From positions 1-24,915 of the forward strand of contig CAXMUH010000130.1 of assembly GCA_964196565.1 (NCBI GenBank): DNA of 24,915 nt. Direction: 5' to 3'. The notes under the pieces are model-generated. The model was given only the letters and a program-made list of their open reading frames with translations, had not been told where the DNA came from and ran no database searches. A program made the translations under genes and the position numbers. Below, piece after piece: positions 1-8,142 of the stretch. Numbering within the stretch: the stretch's first letter is position 1; each line of letters starts with the position of its first letter. The DNA comes from 2-12-FULL-42-15 sp964196565 (lineage in GTDB: Bacteria > Pseudomonadota > Gammaproteobacteria > Coxiellales > Coxiellaceae).

Positions 1-6
1 TTTGAT

Positions 7-106
7 GTAGCCCGGACAAACAGATCCCTCGACTTGTGCTACGCACTCGCTCGGGACGACATCCGTCGGTTTGGCCGGGAGGCATCACGCAAAGCGTGAT
101 TCAATG
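7..106. repeat. Intergenic palindromic repeat element
   Basis: The stretch opens with GTAGCCCGGAC (7-17), which recurs in variant form at 3885-3895. It continues through an imperfect inverted pair (ATCCCTCGA at 24-32, TCGGGAC at 51-57) and ends in a perfect 7-bp hairpin, ATCACGC-AAA-GCGTGAT (84-100). The block 66-106 matches 23111-23151 almost base for base outside the stem, so this is a dispersed family. It stops 12 bp short of the stop codon of the minus-strand gene at 118. No coding capacity is evident. Confidence 0.6.
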
Positions 107-118
107 TTTTGTTTTTTC
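84..118 (+). terminator. Possible plus-strand terminator hairpin
   Basis: A perfect 7-bp stem with an AAA loop (84-100) is followed on the plus strand by TCAATG and then a T-rich run (106-118). The polarity would suit a plus-strand transcript arriving from outside the window, converging on the minus-strand gene that ends at 118. The T tract starts six bases after the stem, so intrinsic termination is plausible rather than certain. Confidence 0.3.
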
Positions 119-1641
119 TACCACACATTAGGTGGTGGTGGCGTTGTTGCGTAAGCATCAGTCCTAGAGTGCGGTGATAATTGTCGATTTGCGTTACCAA
201 ATGATGTGTATTTAGGAGATTCTTGTTCGTTATTATCAGCACCTGTGACATGAATGTAGAGTTGTGGTGTGTCTGCTGCATCTTGTTCAGTAACGGGATT
301 TTGCACAAACTCAGTGAGTGCCCTCGAGGCGCCCTTGCGGCGACCACTATAAAAAAGACTTGCACCCCCAACAAACGCTGCACAACCGCTACCAAGTAGT
401 GCGATACCTTTTGCTATGCCATAAGCGCTGACGGGCGATAATAGGCCGCTTGATAAAAATGCGGCAATAACACTGCCAATAATTAATCCGGCGCCGGCAA
501 ACATTAACAAAGCGCCAGCAATTTTTTTATTGCTATTGGGTTTGTCTTGAAGAAGGTTAGCAAATTCAAAGCATCGAGCTTGGGCGCGTGCAACACAACC
601 TATCTCGGGGTTGTTTAAGTTTCGCTGGCTTTGTTTATCATCACTTAAAATATACTCCGCGTGTCTTAAAATGGTGGTATAGAATTTAATATCAGCATCT
701 TCTTGTTGTGCAGCATCTTCGATGTGATTAATTAAATTTAATGCATATCGGTACTTAGGCTCATGAAAGTCCTTTTTTAAGGTGAGGCATAAATTAGTCA
801 GTGTGTTTTGCTCAAGCTGTAGAAATTCTTCAAGCGATTGAGCTGGCGCGTAATAATTGGCAGAATTATCTGGCAAATGGGTTGATTGGATCAGTCCAGT
901 CAGCATATCCAGAAAAGCTGAATTTTTATTATTATCGGCAGTGGCATTATAATTTTGCCATAATGCTGCGCGTAATGTATTAAAATTAAGATGAAATGAT
1001 GAATTATATAGTAAAGAATTAATCAGAGATAATTGGTAGCGCACACTCTCGCTTTGCAGAGCCGGGTGATCAATTTCAAATTGTTGCAATGAAAGATTGA
1101 TGTTTTCATATAACCATGTATGCAGTGTTGACTGAGGATCTTGAAGCTGAAGAACAAAATTTATGGCAGGTTCAAAATGTTTTTTCGCAAACTTCAGCTG
1201 AGCTTGCATTCGAGCTAACTTCTGCGCTAGCGGATTTAATTTACCTTGCAACTCGGCTTTTGCGTTAAGGAATGATTGCCTTTCCTGTCTTGCTTGATCT
1301 CGTTGATTTTGCAAGTTGCTTGCGTTACTGATACTTGTAAAAGCAGTATATGCACCAACACCAGTTTCAACAGCGCCAACAAGGCTATCACGTTGATATC
1401 CATCTAGCGCCATTACAGCACCAAATGCAGTATTAATGTTAGCACTGCTGATGCGTGAGTTTAAGCCATTAATCTGTTGGTCATACGGGGCAATTTCCTG
1501 GTTGAGACAATAAATTTGGTGGCTTAAAACATTGCGCTGAGTTTCAAGCTTGCTTATTTTATCAGGCAGTGTCTTAATTTCGTCGGTCCACTGATGAATG
1601 TTTACATCATCATAGACAAGTATATTAATAGGTCTTGGCAT
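118..1641 (-). CDS. Unrecognised coiled-coil protein with C-terminal membrane hairpin (effector-like)
   Basis: I do not recognise a family. From the ATG at 1641 the protein is 507 residues. That start has AGGA seven bases upstream; a GTG 14 codons further out (1683) has no such site. The N-terminal half is rich in Q, N, K and L with heptad-like helices at about 22-66 and 107-156. A helical middle follows, then two Gly/Ala-rich hydrophobic segments at about 374-398 and 407-432, separated by a short loop and followed by GRRKG, as in a membrane hairpin. The polar tail holds an acidic NNEQES patch and ends in PPPPNVW. There is no signal peptide. Long coiled coils plus a C-terminal hairpin are common in Dot/Icm-type effectors of Legionellales, but that role is inference. 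The gene lies downstream of, and on the same strand as, the methyltransferase at 1742. Confidence 0.75.
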   Translation of the reverse strand: MPRPINILVYDDVNIHQWTDEIKTLPDKISKLETQRNVLSHQIYCLNQEIAPYDQQINGLNSRISSANINTAFGAVMALDGYQRDSLVGAVETGVGAYTAFTSISNASNLQNQRDQARQERQSFLNAKAELQGKLNPLAQKLARMQAQLKFAKKHFEPAINFVLQLQDPQSTLHTWLYENINLSLQQFEIDHPALQSESVRYQLSLINSLLYNSSFHLNFNTLRAALWQNYNATADNNKNSAFLDMLTGLIQSTHLPDNSANYYAPAQSLEEFLQLEQNTLTNLCLTLKKDFHEPKYRYALNLINHIEDAAQQEDADIKFYTTILRHAEYILSDDKQSQRNLNNPEIGCVARAQARCFEFANLLQDKPNSNKKIAGALLMFAGAGLIIGSVIAAFLSSGLLSPVSAYGIAKGIALLGSGCAAFVGGASLFYSGRRKGASRALTEFVQNPVTEQDAADTPQLYIHVTGADNNEQESPKYTSFGNANRQLSPHSRTDAYATTPPPPNVW

Positions 1642-1689
1642 AGCCGCATCCTTACATGAAACATTTATTACCCATGCTAGCACATTAGC

Positions 1690-1706
1690 TTTAAATTAAT
1701 ATTAAG
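1690..1706 (-). promoter_or_regulatory. Tandem TTAA half-sites, PmrA-box-like
   Basis: Read on the minus strand the sequence is CTTAATATTAATTTAAA: two TTAA-containing half-sites (CTTAAT and TTTAAA) with an exact 11-bp period, 49 bp before the ATG at 1641. PmrA boxes in enterobacteria are such direct repeats, and in Legionella and Coxiella PmrA controls many effector genes. The region is AT-rich, so chance occurrence is a real possibility and no strong -10 is seen downstream. Confidence 0.25.
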
Positions 1707-1741
1707 GAGCTGCTTTTTGTTGCGGATTCTAGGTTTAACGT

Positions 1742-2287
1742 TTATTTTTTTTTAAAAACATCAATTCGAGCGGGCGGTAAATTTAACATAATGTGTTTAG
1801 ATTGAAGGTGATAAAATTCTTCAAGCGATTGCATTGGGCTTTCTTTTTTAAAATAGGTGAACTGAATATAATAACCACCAGAGCTTAACACTTGATTAAC
1901 TTGCTCCAGAATATTTTGTACCGTTTGTTTTGGGAATGAGCGCAGTGGCAAGCTGGAGACAATTGCATTGATGGGTTGCTGTATTTCGTTCAATAACTGC
2001 GCCAAGTGTTCAGCGCTACCTTGAATCGTGGTAATTTCTTTGAAATTATTTTGCATATGCTCGACGAATTCTGCCGAGTGTTCGACAACTATAATTTTCG
2101 CAGGAGAAATACCACTACTAATCAGCTTCTTAGTAATAGCTCCGGTGCCAGGGCCAAGCTCAACGAGAGCACCTTGGAAAGGTTTGGGCAGCATTTCGGC
2201 AATCGCGCTGGCTAAAAAAGGGCTGCTTGGCGAAAAAGCTCCCACACTACGAAAACCTTTGAGTAATTCTTTATAAAAAGACCACAT
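1742..2287 (-). CDS. Phospholipid N-methyltransferase-like SAM-dependent methyltransferase
   Basis: The 181-residue cytosolic protein has a class I methyltransferase fold. Motif I is VELGPGTG (42-49), an acidic strand end follows at IVVEHS (66-71), and SSLPLRSFP (111-119) matches the post-II motif seen in PmtA-type phospholipid N-methyltransferases and rRNA dimethylase relatives. The C-terminal NLPPARI also fits this group, as does the length. The likely reaction is SAM-dependent methylation of phosphatidylethanolamine toward phosphatidylcholine, although members of this family are often only generically annotated. The ATG at 2287 has no clear Shine-Dalgarno. The TGA is followed by about 100 bp before the coding end of the next minus-strand gene's start region, so the two could share a transcript. 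It is divergent from the gene at 2488. Confidence 0.75.
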   Translation of the reverse strand: MWSFYKELLKGFRSVGAFSPSSPFLASAIAEMLPKPFQGALVELGPGTGAITKKLISSGISPAKIIVVEHSAEFVEHMQNNFKEITTIQGSAEHLAQLLNEIQQPINAIVSSLPLRSFPKQTVQNILEQVNQVLSSGGYYIQFTYFKKESPMQSLEEFYHLQSKHIMLNLPPARIDVFKKK

Positions 2288-2327
2288 AATTTTTACTTAT
2301 TATTCGACTTGTTAATTAACATTTCAC

Positions 2328-2333
2328 TATAAT
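2328..2333 (+). promoter_or_regulatory. Possible -10 element in divergent intergenic region
   Basis: The 200-bp gap between the divergent genes at 2287 and 2488 contains a perfect TATAAT (2328-2333). Read on the other strand, the overlapping TATAGT (2327-2332) could serve the methyltransferase. No convincing -35 lies at 16-18 bp on either strand, so this is weak support. Confidence 0.25.
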
Positions 2334-2371
2334 GCCAAACTTTGTAGTCAGTGGGCAACATAATCTCAAAG

Positions 2372-2416
2372 TTTAAGCTAGCAATTAAGAATTAGTTAAT
2401 AACTTTTTGATATGAT
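2372..2416 (+). promoter_or_regulatory. TTAA half-sites with downstream TATGAT
   Basis: TTTAAG (2372-2377) and ATTAAG (2384-2389) form a tandem pair with a 12-bp period, one base more than a classic PmrA box. TATGAT (2411-2416) lies 21 bp after the second half-site and could be the -10 of the gene at 2488. No good -35 is present, which would fit an activator-dependent promoter. Low confidence because of the AT-rich background. Confidence 0.25.
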
Positions 2417-2487
2417 GCATGCTCTCTGGATATACGAGTTCAAGGAATGTTCATTTTAGCTTTAACATTATATAAGGGCGAGACTCT

Positions 2488-3864
2488 ATGCCAACTTTTT
2501 ATCAATATTTAGACACTTCTCCTACTGCAAGTTCAATATCAATTGGACTCCAGATTGCCAAAAAATTAACAAGCGCCACCTCTGAGACAGCGACTATTAT
2601 ATCTGAGTTGCGTCGCATTTTAACAGACACAGCCCTTCGTCGTAATTACGATAATTTTATATCGAGCTTTGAATGTGTTGAGACCGATAGTATTGAAGAT
2701 GAAATTCAAGAATTTAAAAACTTTGAAGCTGCTAATGAACAGTTTGAAAAAGAGCTTTCAGATGAGATGTTTATGTTTGGGTTGGAACCTCTGCCAGCAT
2801 CAGAAGAATGTAAAACTTCTCAGCAAATGCCAGCACTAGAATTTGAAAGTGCAAGCCTTGATAGGGAGACGATCTATAAAAAAATTGACCGCTTCAATAA
2901 AGATTTGGATCCACGGTCACAAGTTAATCCACTTGATGTTTGTGCTTTTATCCGCGATGCTGAGCAAGTGGCATTAAACAAGATAACGCTTAATGATGTA
3001 ATAAAAGCAGGTTTTGACTTTAATGCTTTATTTAGACAGGTAAAGGTTTCACTGCCAAAATTCTCTAGGCAGGTTACCATGGAATGTCTAGGCACAATTG
3101 AGTTAAATAAATTAACTGCTTTATGTCATGAATATATTTCTAATTTGCTCAAGAAAAGTTTAAAAGCACAATTTGAAAAATTTACTTCCATGGTTGAAAA
3201 AGATTTGATAGTAGCTAACCTGCTAGCCAAAGTGTCTGCAATAACATCGAACAGTGCACAGCAATTATATTTAGGCCAGATATTATTTGAATCATTGAGC
3301 CAGATTAATCAACGTGTTTCCTATTATAATCCGTCAAAAGGCCTTGTTAATGGGTTAAAGGAGATTGCTCACCAACAATTTGAAGCTGTGTTGATGAAAT
3401 ATGCTGCTACGCTTCCTTTGAGTCAACAAACTGCCTTAGCCACTGCTGTTGAGCAGGAAACGCTACAGAATGCCAGAGAAAAAATTAATGCTCATATTGA
3501 TTTAAGTATGTCGCGATGGGTTGCTGACTATGTTCGCAGTGTTTCTCCGACCAATGGCTCTCCTAGATTTTTTGATCGCATGTTAGCTGCTAGCAAAATA
3601 GAAACTTATGCAAGAAGGTGCACAGCAGAGTTGGGGGGTCTCCCGATTCGAGCTGAAATACAAGCCGATTTAGAACAAAGGCTGCGTGAAGGGCATGGTA
3701 ATACGTTTGCAAGGCATAGAAGTTTCTCCGATGACTCAACTAGATGTGCTGCTCCTCTTGCAGTAAGGCCAGCAAGAAGAAGCTTAAGCATAAATATATC
3801 ACCATTAGGAGCTGCAGGTGCAGAGCCAGAGCCATCGAGGGCAGCAGTAGCAGTGGTTGTTTAG
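2488..3864 (+). CDS. Unrecognised protein with degenerate N-terminal J-domain lacking HPD
   Basis: The gene encodes 458 residues. The ATG at 2488 has AAGGG nine bases upstream. Residues 4-61 resemble a J-domain: FYQYLDTSPTASS matches the helix I start of DnaJ proteins (Y-x-x-L-x-x-x-P-x-A-S), and ILTDTALRRNYDNFI matches helices III-IV (VLTD..R..YD). The region between is shortened and has SATSE where HPD should be, so stimulation of an Hsp70 ATPase is unlikely. An acidic linker follows (about 65-110), then a long helical body without recognisable motifs, and a low-complexity Arg/Ala/Pro/Glu tail ending in valines. No signal peptide or transmembrane segment is seen. The remainder matches nothing I know. 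With its neighbours it looks like an accessory, possibly secreted, protein; that role is inference. A palindromic repeat begins 21 bp after the stop. Confidence 0.75.
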   Translation: MPTFYQYLDTSPTASSISIGLQIAKKLTSATSETATIISELRRILTDTALRRNYDNFISSFECVETDSIEDEIQEFKNFEAANEQFEKELSDEMFMFGLEPLPASEECKTSQQMPALEFESASLDRETIYKKIDRFNKDLDPRSQVNPLDVCAFIRDAEQVALNKITLNDVIKAGFDFNALFRQVKVSLPKFSRQVTMECLGTIELNKLTALCHEYISNLLKKSLKAQFEKFTSMVEKDLIVANLLAKVSAITSNSAQQLYLGQILFESLSQINQRVSYYNPSKGLVNGLKEIAHQQFEAVLMKYAATLPLSQQTALATAVEQETLQNAREKINAHIDLSMSRWVADYVRSVSPTNGSPRFFDRMLAASKIETYARRCTAELGGLPIRAEIQADLEQRLREGHGNTFARHRSFSDDSTRCAAPLAVRPARRSLSINISPLGAAGAEPEPSRAAVAVVV

Positions 3865-3884
3865 GCGCAAGGAAACCAATTGTC

Positions 3885-3933
3885 GTAGCCTGGACGATCC
3901 TCACGCTTCGCGCGTGAGGGCAGTCCGGGCTAC
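3885..3933. repeat. 49-bp palindromic intergenic repeat
   Basis: The outer arms GTAGCCTGGAC (3885-3895) and GTCCGGGCTAC (3923-3933) are inverted repeats with one G-T wobble. Inside is a perfect 8-bp stem, CCTCACGC-TTCGC-GCGTGAGG (3899-3919). The arm matches GTAGCCCGGAC at 7-17. It lies 21 bp downstream of a stop codon, so it may also shape the 3' end of that transcript, but there is no T tract. Confidence 0.65.
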
Positions 3934-3972
3934 AATTTAAGAACACCTCATCGGCAAGCCCGAACGCTTACT

Positions 3973-4001
3973 CCCCATCGCGCAAGAAAAACCAATTAAT
4001 T
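3973..4001. repeat. Dispersed repeat copy, shared with the region before ftsQ
   Basis: CCCCATCGCG followed by CAAGAAAAACCAATTAATT closely matches 18453-18480. A partial copy (GCGCAAGGAAACCAATT) sits at 3865-3881. All three lie in intergenic DNA next to longer palindromes, so they look like edges of mobile or repetitive elements. The rest of the 3865-4088 gap shows only weak promoter-like sequence (for example TTAGCA at 4000 with TACACT at 4024) before murE. Confidence 0.45.
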
Positions 4002-4088
4002 AGCACGAAATGCTGTAGTTTGCTACACTCAGAGGGGTTGGCGTTAGTGCCGCTTGGTTAAGAATATATCTACAATAGGTCGCAAAGG

Positions 4089-5582
4089 ATGGCAAATACC
4101 CGTAAATATTTACTCTCTGATTTACTCTATAATGCCAGCCTCCCTGAGGTCAGCATCAATGCATTAAGCTTAGACAGCCGCCAAGTGGAAAAGGGCGCAT
4201 TGTTTTTTGCCTACCCGGGTGAAACCCAGGATGGTCGCGACCATATTGAACAAGCAATTGCCAATGGCGCTGCCGCAATTATTTATGAGAGTAGCGATGG
4301 TTTCTTTACCGAGCCATCCGCTGATGTTGTATTGATTCCATTAACAAATGTTCAATCACAAATTGGTCCTATTGCCTCGCGCTTTTACCATAACTCTAGC
4401 CACTCGCTTAATATGATTGGCATAACCGGAACGAATGGAAAAACTTCAGTTGCTCACTTTATTGCTCAAGCGCTGCAGCAGCTTGGCAAAAATTGCGCGG
4501 TGCTTGGCACGCTCGGCAATGGCGTGTTGCCTGATTTAGTTAAATCGACTCATACCACGCTTGATCCGATTCAATTACAGCAAACGCTGGCACAATTTAG
4601 AGCAGATAACCTCAACCAGGTGGTGATGGAAGTTTCTTCACATGCTTTGGCGCAGTCACGCGTTGCGGGTGTTCAATTTGATACTGCAGTTTTTACTCAG
4701 CTGAGTCGAGATCATCTCGATTATCATGGTGATATGCCCGCTTATGCAGCTGCCAAGGAGCTATTATTTCAACAAGCGGGTTTAAAAAATGCGGTGATTA
4801 ATGTGGATGATCCCTTTGGTCGCGAACTGGTGAAAAAATATCAAGATAAGCTGAATTTGGTGACTTACTCATTGCAAGGTGATCATAGACATCAGCAACG
4901 CTATGTTGCTGCCTCAGAGGTTAAGTTTGGTGCAAAAGGTTATTTGGTGAAAGTTGAATCCAGTTGGGGGCGAGGTGAATTTAGTTGCGCTATGCTAGGC
5001 ACCTTTAATATAAGTAATGTGCTTTCAGTATTGGCAGTTTTGTTGTTAAATAATGTTGCATTTGATCAAGCATTACACTGCTGCTCTGCATTAGTGCCTG
5101 TTAAAGGCCGAATGCAAATGTTTGGTGATGAACATCAACCCAAGGTGGTGGTTGATTATGCGCATACTCCGGACGCACTTGAAAAAACCTTGGCGGCGCT
5201 GCGTTCACATTGCGAAGGTGAATTGTGGTGTGTGTTTGGTTGTGGTGGCGATCGTGATCCCGGGAAACGCCCACAAATGGCTGCAGTGGCAGAAAAATTA
5301 TCAGATCATATTATTGTCACTGACGATAATCCTCGGCATGAATTACCTCTAAAAATTGCTGAAGATATCGTCACCGGGTTGAACCAACTTAGCAACGTTA
5401 ACGTTATTTTAAATCGAGCAGAAGCGATTCAAACTGTTGTGCAAAGCGCCAAAATAAATGATATTGTATTGATTGCTGGCAAGGGGCATGAGCAGATCCA
5501 GATCATTGGCGATCAAATACTGCCATTTGATGATGCCGAACAGGTGACTATTGCTTTAGCAAAAACCAAACAGATTGACTAA
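4089..5582 (+). CDS. murE: UDP-N-acetylmuramoyl-tripeptide synthetase, meso-DAP-adding
   Basis: MurE adds meso-diaminopimelate to UDP-MurNAc-L-Ala-D-Glu in the cytoplasm, using ATP. The 497-residue length is typical of the family. The P-loop GITGTNGKTS is at 111-120. DNPR at 413-416 is the motif that selects meso-DAP rather than lysine, at the same numbers as in E. coli. VVDYAHTPDALE and GKGHEQ are further Mur ligase C-domain signatures. AGGT lies eight bases before the ATG at 4089. It is the first gene of the dcw block here. The usual upstream ftsL and ftsI are absent, so transcription probably begins in the 224-bp repeat-rich gap before it. Confidence 0.97.
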   Translation: MANTRKYLLSDLLYNASLPEVSINALSLDSRQVEKGALFFAYPGETQDGRDHIEQAIANGAAAIIYESSDGFFTEPSADVVLIPLTNVQSQIGPIASRFYHNSSHSLNMIGITGTNGKTSVAHFIAQALQQLGKNCAVLGTLGNGVLPDLVKSTHTTLDPIQLQQTLAQFRADNLNQVVMEVSSHALAQSRVAGVQFDTAVFTQLSRDHLDYHGDMPAYAAAKELLFQQAGLKNAVINVDDPFGRELVKKYQDKLNLVTYSLQGDHRHQQRYVAASEVKFGAKGYLVKVESSWGRGEFSCAMLGTFNISNVLSVLAVLLLNNVAFDQALHCCSALVPVKGRMQMFGDEHQPKVVVDYAHTPDALEKTLAALRSHCEGELWCVFGCGGDRDPGKRPQMAAVAEKLSDHIIVTDDNPRHELPLKIAEDIVTGLNQLSNVNVILNRAEAIQTVVQSAKINDIVLIAGKGHEQIQIIGDQILPFDDAEQVTIALAKTKQID

Positions 5583-5610
5583 TACTGTAACATTTAAGGA
5601 TTGAGGTAAA

Positions 5611-6951
5611 ATGATGTTGCTTTCATGGATTGTAAAGACTTTAAATATCCAGTGGCAAGGCGAAGATCGAGAAATAAGTGGTATTAGTATTGATAGCCGT
5701 GATATTAAAACAGGCGAATTATTTGTTGCGATCTGTGGAGCTCTGTCGGATGGACATGATTATCTTCAACAAGCCGCCGATCGTGGTGGGGCTGCTGCGC
5801 TTGTTAGTCAAACAGTTAAAACAGATCTTCCGACATTAAAAGTTGAGAATACTGAGGCTGCATTATTGCTGCTTGCAAAAAAATGGCGCGATCAGTTTTC
5901 AATTCCGATGGTTGCGGTGACCGGCAGTTGTGGTAAAACGTCGACTCGCGCTTTAATTCAAGGTATTTTTTCAGCGTGTGGCGATACCCTTGCCAGTGTG
6001 CGCAGTTATAACAATTCCATTGGTGTGCCGTTAACGTTATTGCGATTACGTCCTGCGCATCAATATGCTGTGTTTGAAATTGGTGCTAATCACCCAGGTG
6101 AAATTGCTGAGTTGGTTCAAATTGTTAGACCTTCTGTGGCCATTATTACGATGGCGGCGATGTCACATTTAGCAGGATTTGGTGATCTTGATGGAATTGC
6201 CAAAGCTAAGGCTGAGATTTTTCAAACGTTAGATGATCAAGGCGTTGCAGTTATTAATCAAGACGATCACTATGCAGCGTATTGGCGTCGATTGGTTGCC
6301 CCACATAAAGTGATTAGTTTTGGTTTGGAAAATAAAGCCGAGGTAATGGCAACCGATATTAAGTATGATAATCAAGCCTGCCCTTCATTTAATTTAATTA
6401 CCCCAGTAGGTCAAGTTGATATTAAATTAGCTTTGATGGGTAAGCATAATGTTTATAATGCATTGGCAGCAGTGACTTGTGCACTTGCGCTCGGATTACC
6501 GCTGGATAAGATTAAGCAGGGTTTAGAATCGGTCGTAGCTGAGTCACGCCGTTTAGTAGGGTATAAAGGTTATGCCAAAGCTTTGATTATCGATGATAGT
6601 TATAATGCGAACCCAGCATCGGTACAGGCGGCGATCGATGTATTATCACACTATCAAGGTACATCGGTTTTAGTGTTGGGTGATATGCTGGAGTTAGGTC
6701 AAAATGCAGATAAGCTGCATCGCGAAATTGGACGTGCGGCAAATCATGCAGGAATAGAGCATCTGTTTTGTTTTGGTGAATATGCCGAAGGTGCCGCAGA
6801 TGCCTTTGGACAAAGGGGGCAGCATTTTAATAATCAGCAGGATTTGATTTTTGCTTTGCGCCCACTATTAAATGATAAAGTTACCGTGCTCGTTAAGGGA
6901 TCGAATTCGATGGGTATGCAAAAGGTCGCACAATCGCTAATGAAGGAGTAA
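5611..6951 (+). CDS. murF: UDP-N-acetylmuramoyl-tripeptide--D-alanyl-D-alanine ligase
   Basis: MurF adds the D-Ala-D-Ala dipeptide to UDP-MurNAc-tripeptide, completing the cytoplasmic precursor. Its 446 residues are normal for the family. The ATP site is TGSCGKTS (104-111), followed by the SYNNSIGVP substrate loop and the FEIGANHPGEI and IDDSYNANP motifs typical of MurF. Two adjacent ATGs (5611 and 5614) are possible starts: AAGGA is at 5596-5600 and GAGG at 5603-5606, so the second ATG has slightly better spacing. It follows murE after 28 bp and precedes mraY by 6 bp. Its dipeptide substrate normally comes from Ddl, whose gene is missing from this cluster. Confidence 0.97.
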   Translation: MMLLSWIVKTLNIQWQGEDREISGISIDSRDIKTGELFVAICGALSDGHDYLQQAADRGGAAALVSQTVKTDLPTLKVENTEAALLLLAKKWRDQFSIPMVAVTGSCGKTSTRALIQGIFSACGDTLASVRSYNNSIGVPLTLLRLRPAHQYAVFEIGANHPGEIAELVQIVRPSVAIITMAAMSHLAGFGDLDGIAKAKAEIFQTLDDQGVAVINQDDHYAAYWRRLVAPHKVISFGLENKAEVMATDIKYDNQACPSFNLITPVGQVDIKLALMGKHNVYNALAAVTCALALGLPLDKIKQGLESVVAESRRLVGYKGYAKALIIDDSYNANPASVQAAIDVLSHYQGTSVLVLGDMLELGQNADKLHREIGRAANHAGIEHLFCFGEYAEGAADAFGQRGQHFNNQQDLIFALRPLLNDKVTVLVKGSNSMGMQKVAQSLMKE

Positions 6952-6957
6952 ACGTGC

Positions 6958-8040
6958 ATGTTATTATGGTTGTCCCATTTATTCGCTGAGCATTTACATT
7001 TTATGCGGGTATTTCAGTATTTAACTTTTCGATCGATTATTAGTGCGTTAACGGCTTTGTTAATTGTGTTGGCGATCAGCCCACGATTAATTAGTCGCTT
7101 GATGAAGTTACAAATTGGTCAAGTGGTGCGAGATGATGGGCCACAAACTCATTTAAAAAAGACTGGCACACCAACCATGGGTGGCGCTTTAATTATTGTC
7201 GCTGTTGTGGTGAGTGTTTTATTGTGGGCTGATTTAACCAATTATTTTATTTGGGTGATTATGCTGGTGATGGTTGGGTTTAGTGCAGTTGGTTGGGTTG
7301 ATGATTATCGCAAAGTGGTGCGAGGTAATACGAAAGGGTTGCCAGCACGCTGGAAGCTTTTATGGCAATCTTTAATAGCCATTGTGGCAGCACTATTTTT
7401 ATATCATATGGCTACATCCCCATTTGAAACCGAACTGATTATTCCATTTCTTAAAAATGCGGCAATACCTTTAGGTGCATTTTTTGTGGTGCTTGCTTAT
7501 TTTGTGATAGTGGGCAGTAGCAATGCGGTTAATTTAACCGATGGTTTGGATGGTTTAGCCTTAATGCCAACCGTTATGGTCGGTGGCGCATTGGGGGTTT
7601 TTGCTTATTTAACGGGTAATCATATCTTTGCAACCTATTTAACAATTCCTTATATTGTGGGCGTGGGCGAGGTGACTGTATTTTGCAGTGCCTTAGTTGG
7701 CGCAGGACTTGGGTTTCTTTGGTATAACACCTATCCTGCCCAGGTTTTTATGGGTGATGTGGGATCGCTGGGCATTGGCGCGGCCCTTGGCGTCCTCGCG
7801 GTGGTGGTGCGTCAAGAATTGGTGTTTTTTATTATGGGTGGTATTTTTGTAGTGGAAACAGTTTCAGTGATCATCCAAGTTTCTTTTTACAAAATGACTG
7901 GACGTCGTGTTTTTCGTATGGCGCCATTGCATCACCACTTCGAATTAAAAGGTTGGGCTGAACCTAAAGTGATTGTTCGATTTTGGATTATTACTTTTGT
8001 TTTGGTGTTGTTGGGTCTAGCATCATTGAAATTACGATAA
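6958..8040 (+). CDS. mraY: Phospho-N-acetylmuramoyl-pentapeptide-transferase
   Basis: MraY transfers phospho-MurNAc-pentapeptide to undecaprenyl phosphate in the inner membrane, giving lipid I. The 360 residues form about ten hydrophobic segments. The active-site aspartates align with E. coli numbering: D115-D116 in GWVDDYRK and D267 in FMGDVGS. The NLTDGLDGLA signature (192-201) and the HHHFELKG loop (325-332) are intact. AAGGAG lies about ten bases before the ATG. It follows murF by 6 bp. A 99-bp gap separates it from murD, the largest gap inside the mur block, with no clear terminator in it. Confidence 0.98.
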   Translation: MLLWLSHLFAEHLHFMRVFQYLTFRSIISALTALLIVLAISPRLISRLMKLQIGQVVRDDGPQTHLKKTGTPTMGGALIIVAVVVSVLLWADLTNYFIWVIMLVMVGFSAVGWVDDYRKVVRGNTKGLPARWKLLWQSLIAIVAALFLYHMATSPFETELIIPFLKNAAIPLGAFFVVLAYFVIVGSSNAVNLTDGLDGLALMPTVMVGGALGVFAYLTGNHIFATYLTIPYIVGVGEVTVFCSALVGAGLGFLWYNTYPAQVFMGDVGSLGIGAALGVLAVVVRQELVFFIMGGIFVVETVSVIIQVSFYKMTGRRVFRMAPLHHHFELKGWAEPKVIVRFWIITFVLVLLGLASLKLR

Positions 8041-8128
8041 AGTGGTGTGTGATAACGCGATCTTTATCCCCGACCAAAAATAAATTTTTTACCGGGCTAC
8101 ACCCTAAATCGTGTTTGAATATTGAATC

Positions 8129-8142
8129 AGGAGGTATAATTG
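8129..8142 (+). promoter_or_regulatory. Strong Shine-Dalgarno deciding the murD TTG start
   Basis: A perfect AGGAGGT (8129-8135) ends four bases before TTG (8140-8142). No ATG or GTG in frame fits the family N-terminus, since GLGATG of the Rossmann motif starts only five residues later, so TTG is the supported start. Confidence 0.7.

Noticed and set aside
3740..3946. A minus-strand 68-codon ORF with a hydrophobic Leu-rich stretch
   Set aside because: It overlaps the end of the J-domain-like gene and a palindromic repeat. The Leu/Ala run mirrors the Arg/Ala/Ser codons of the sense gene.
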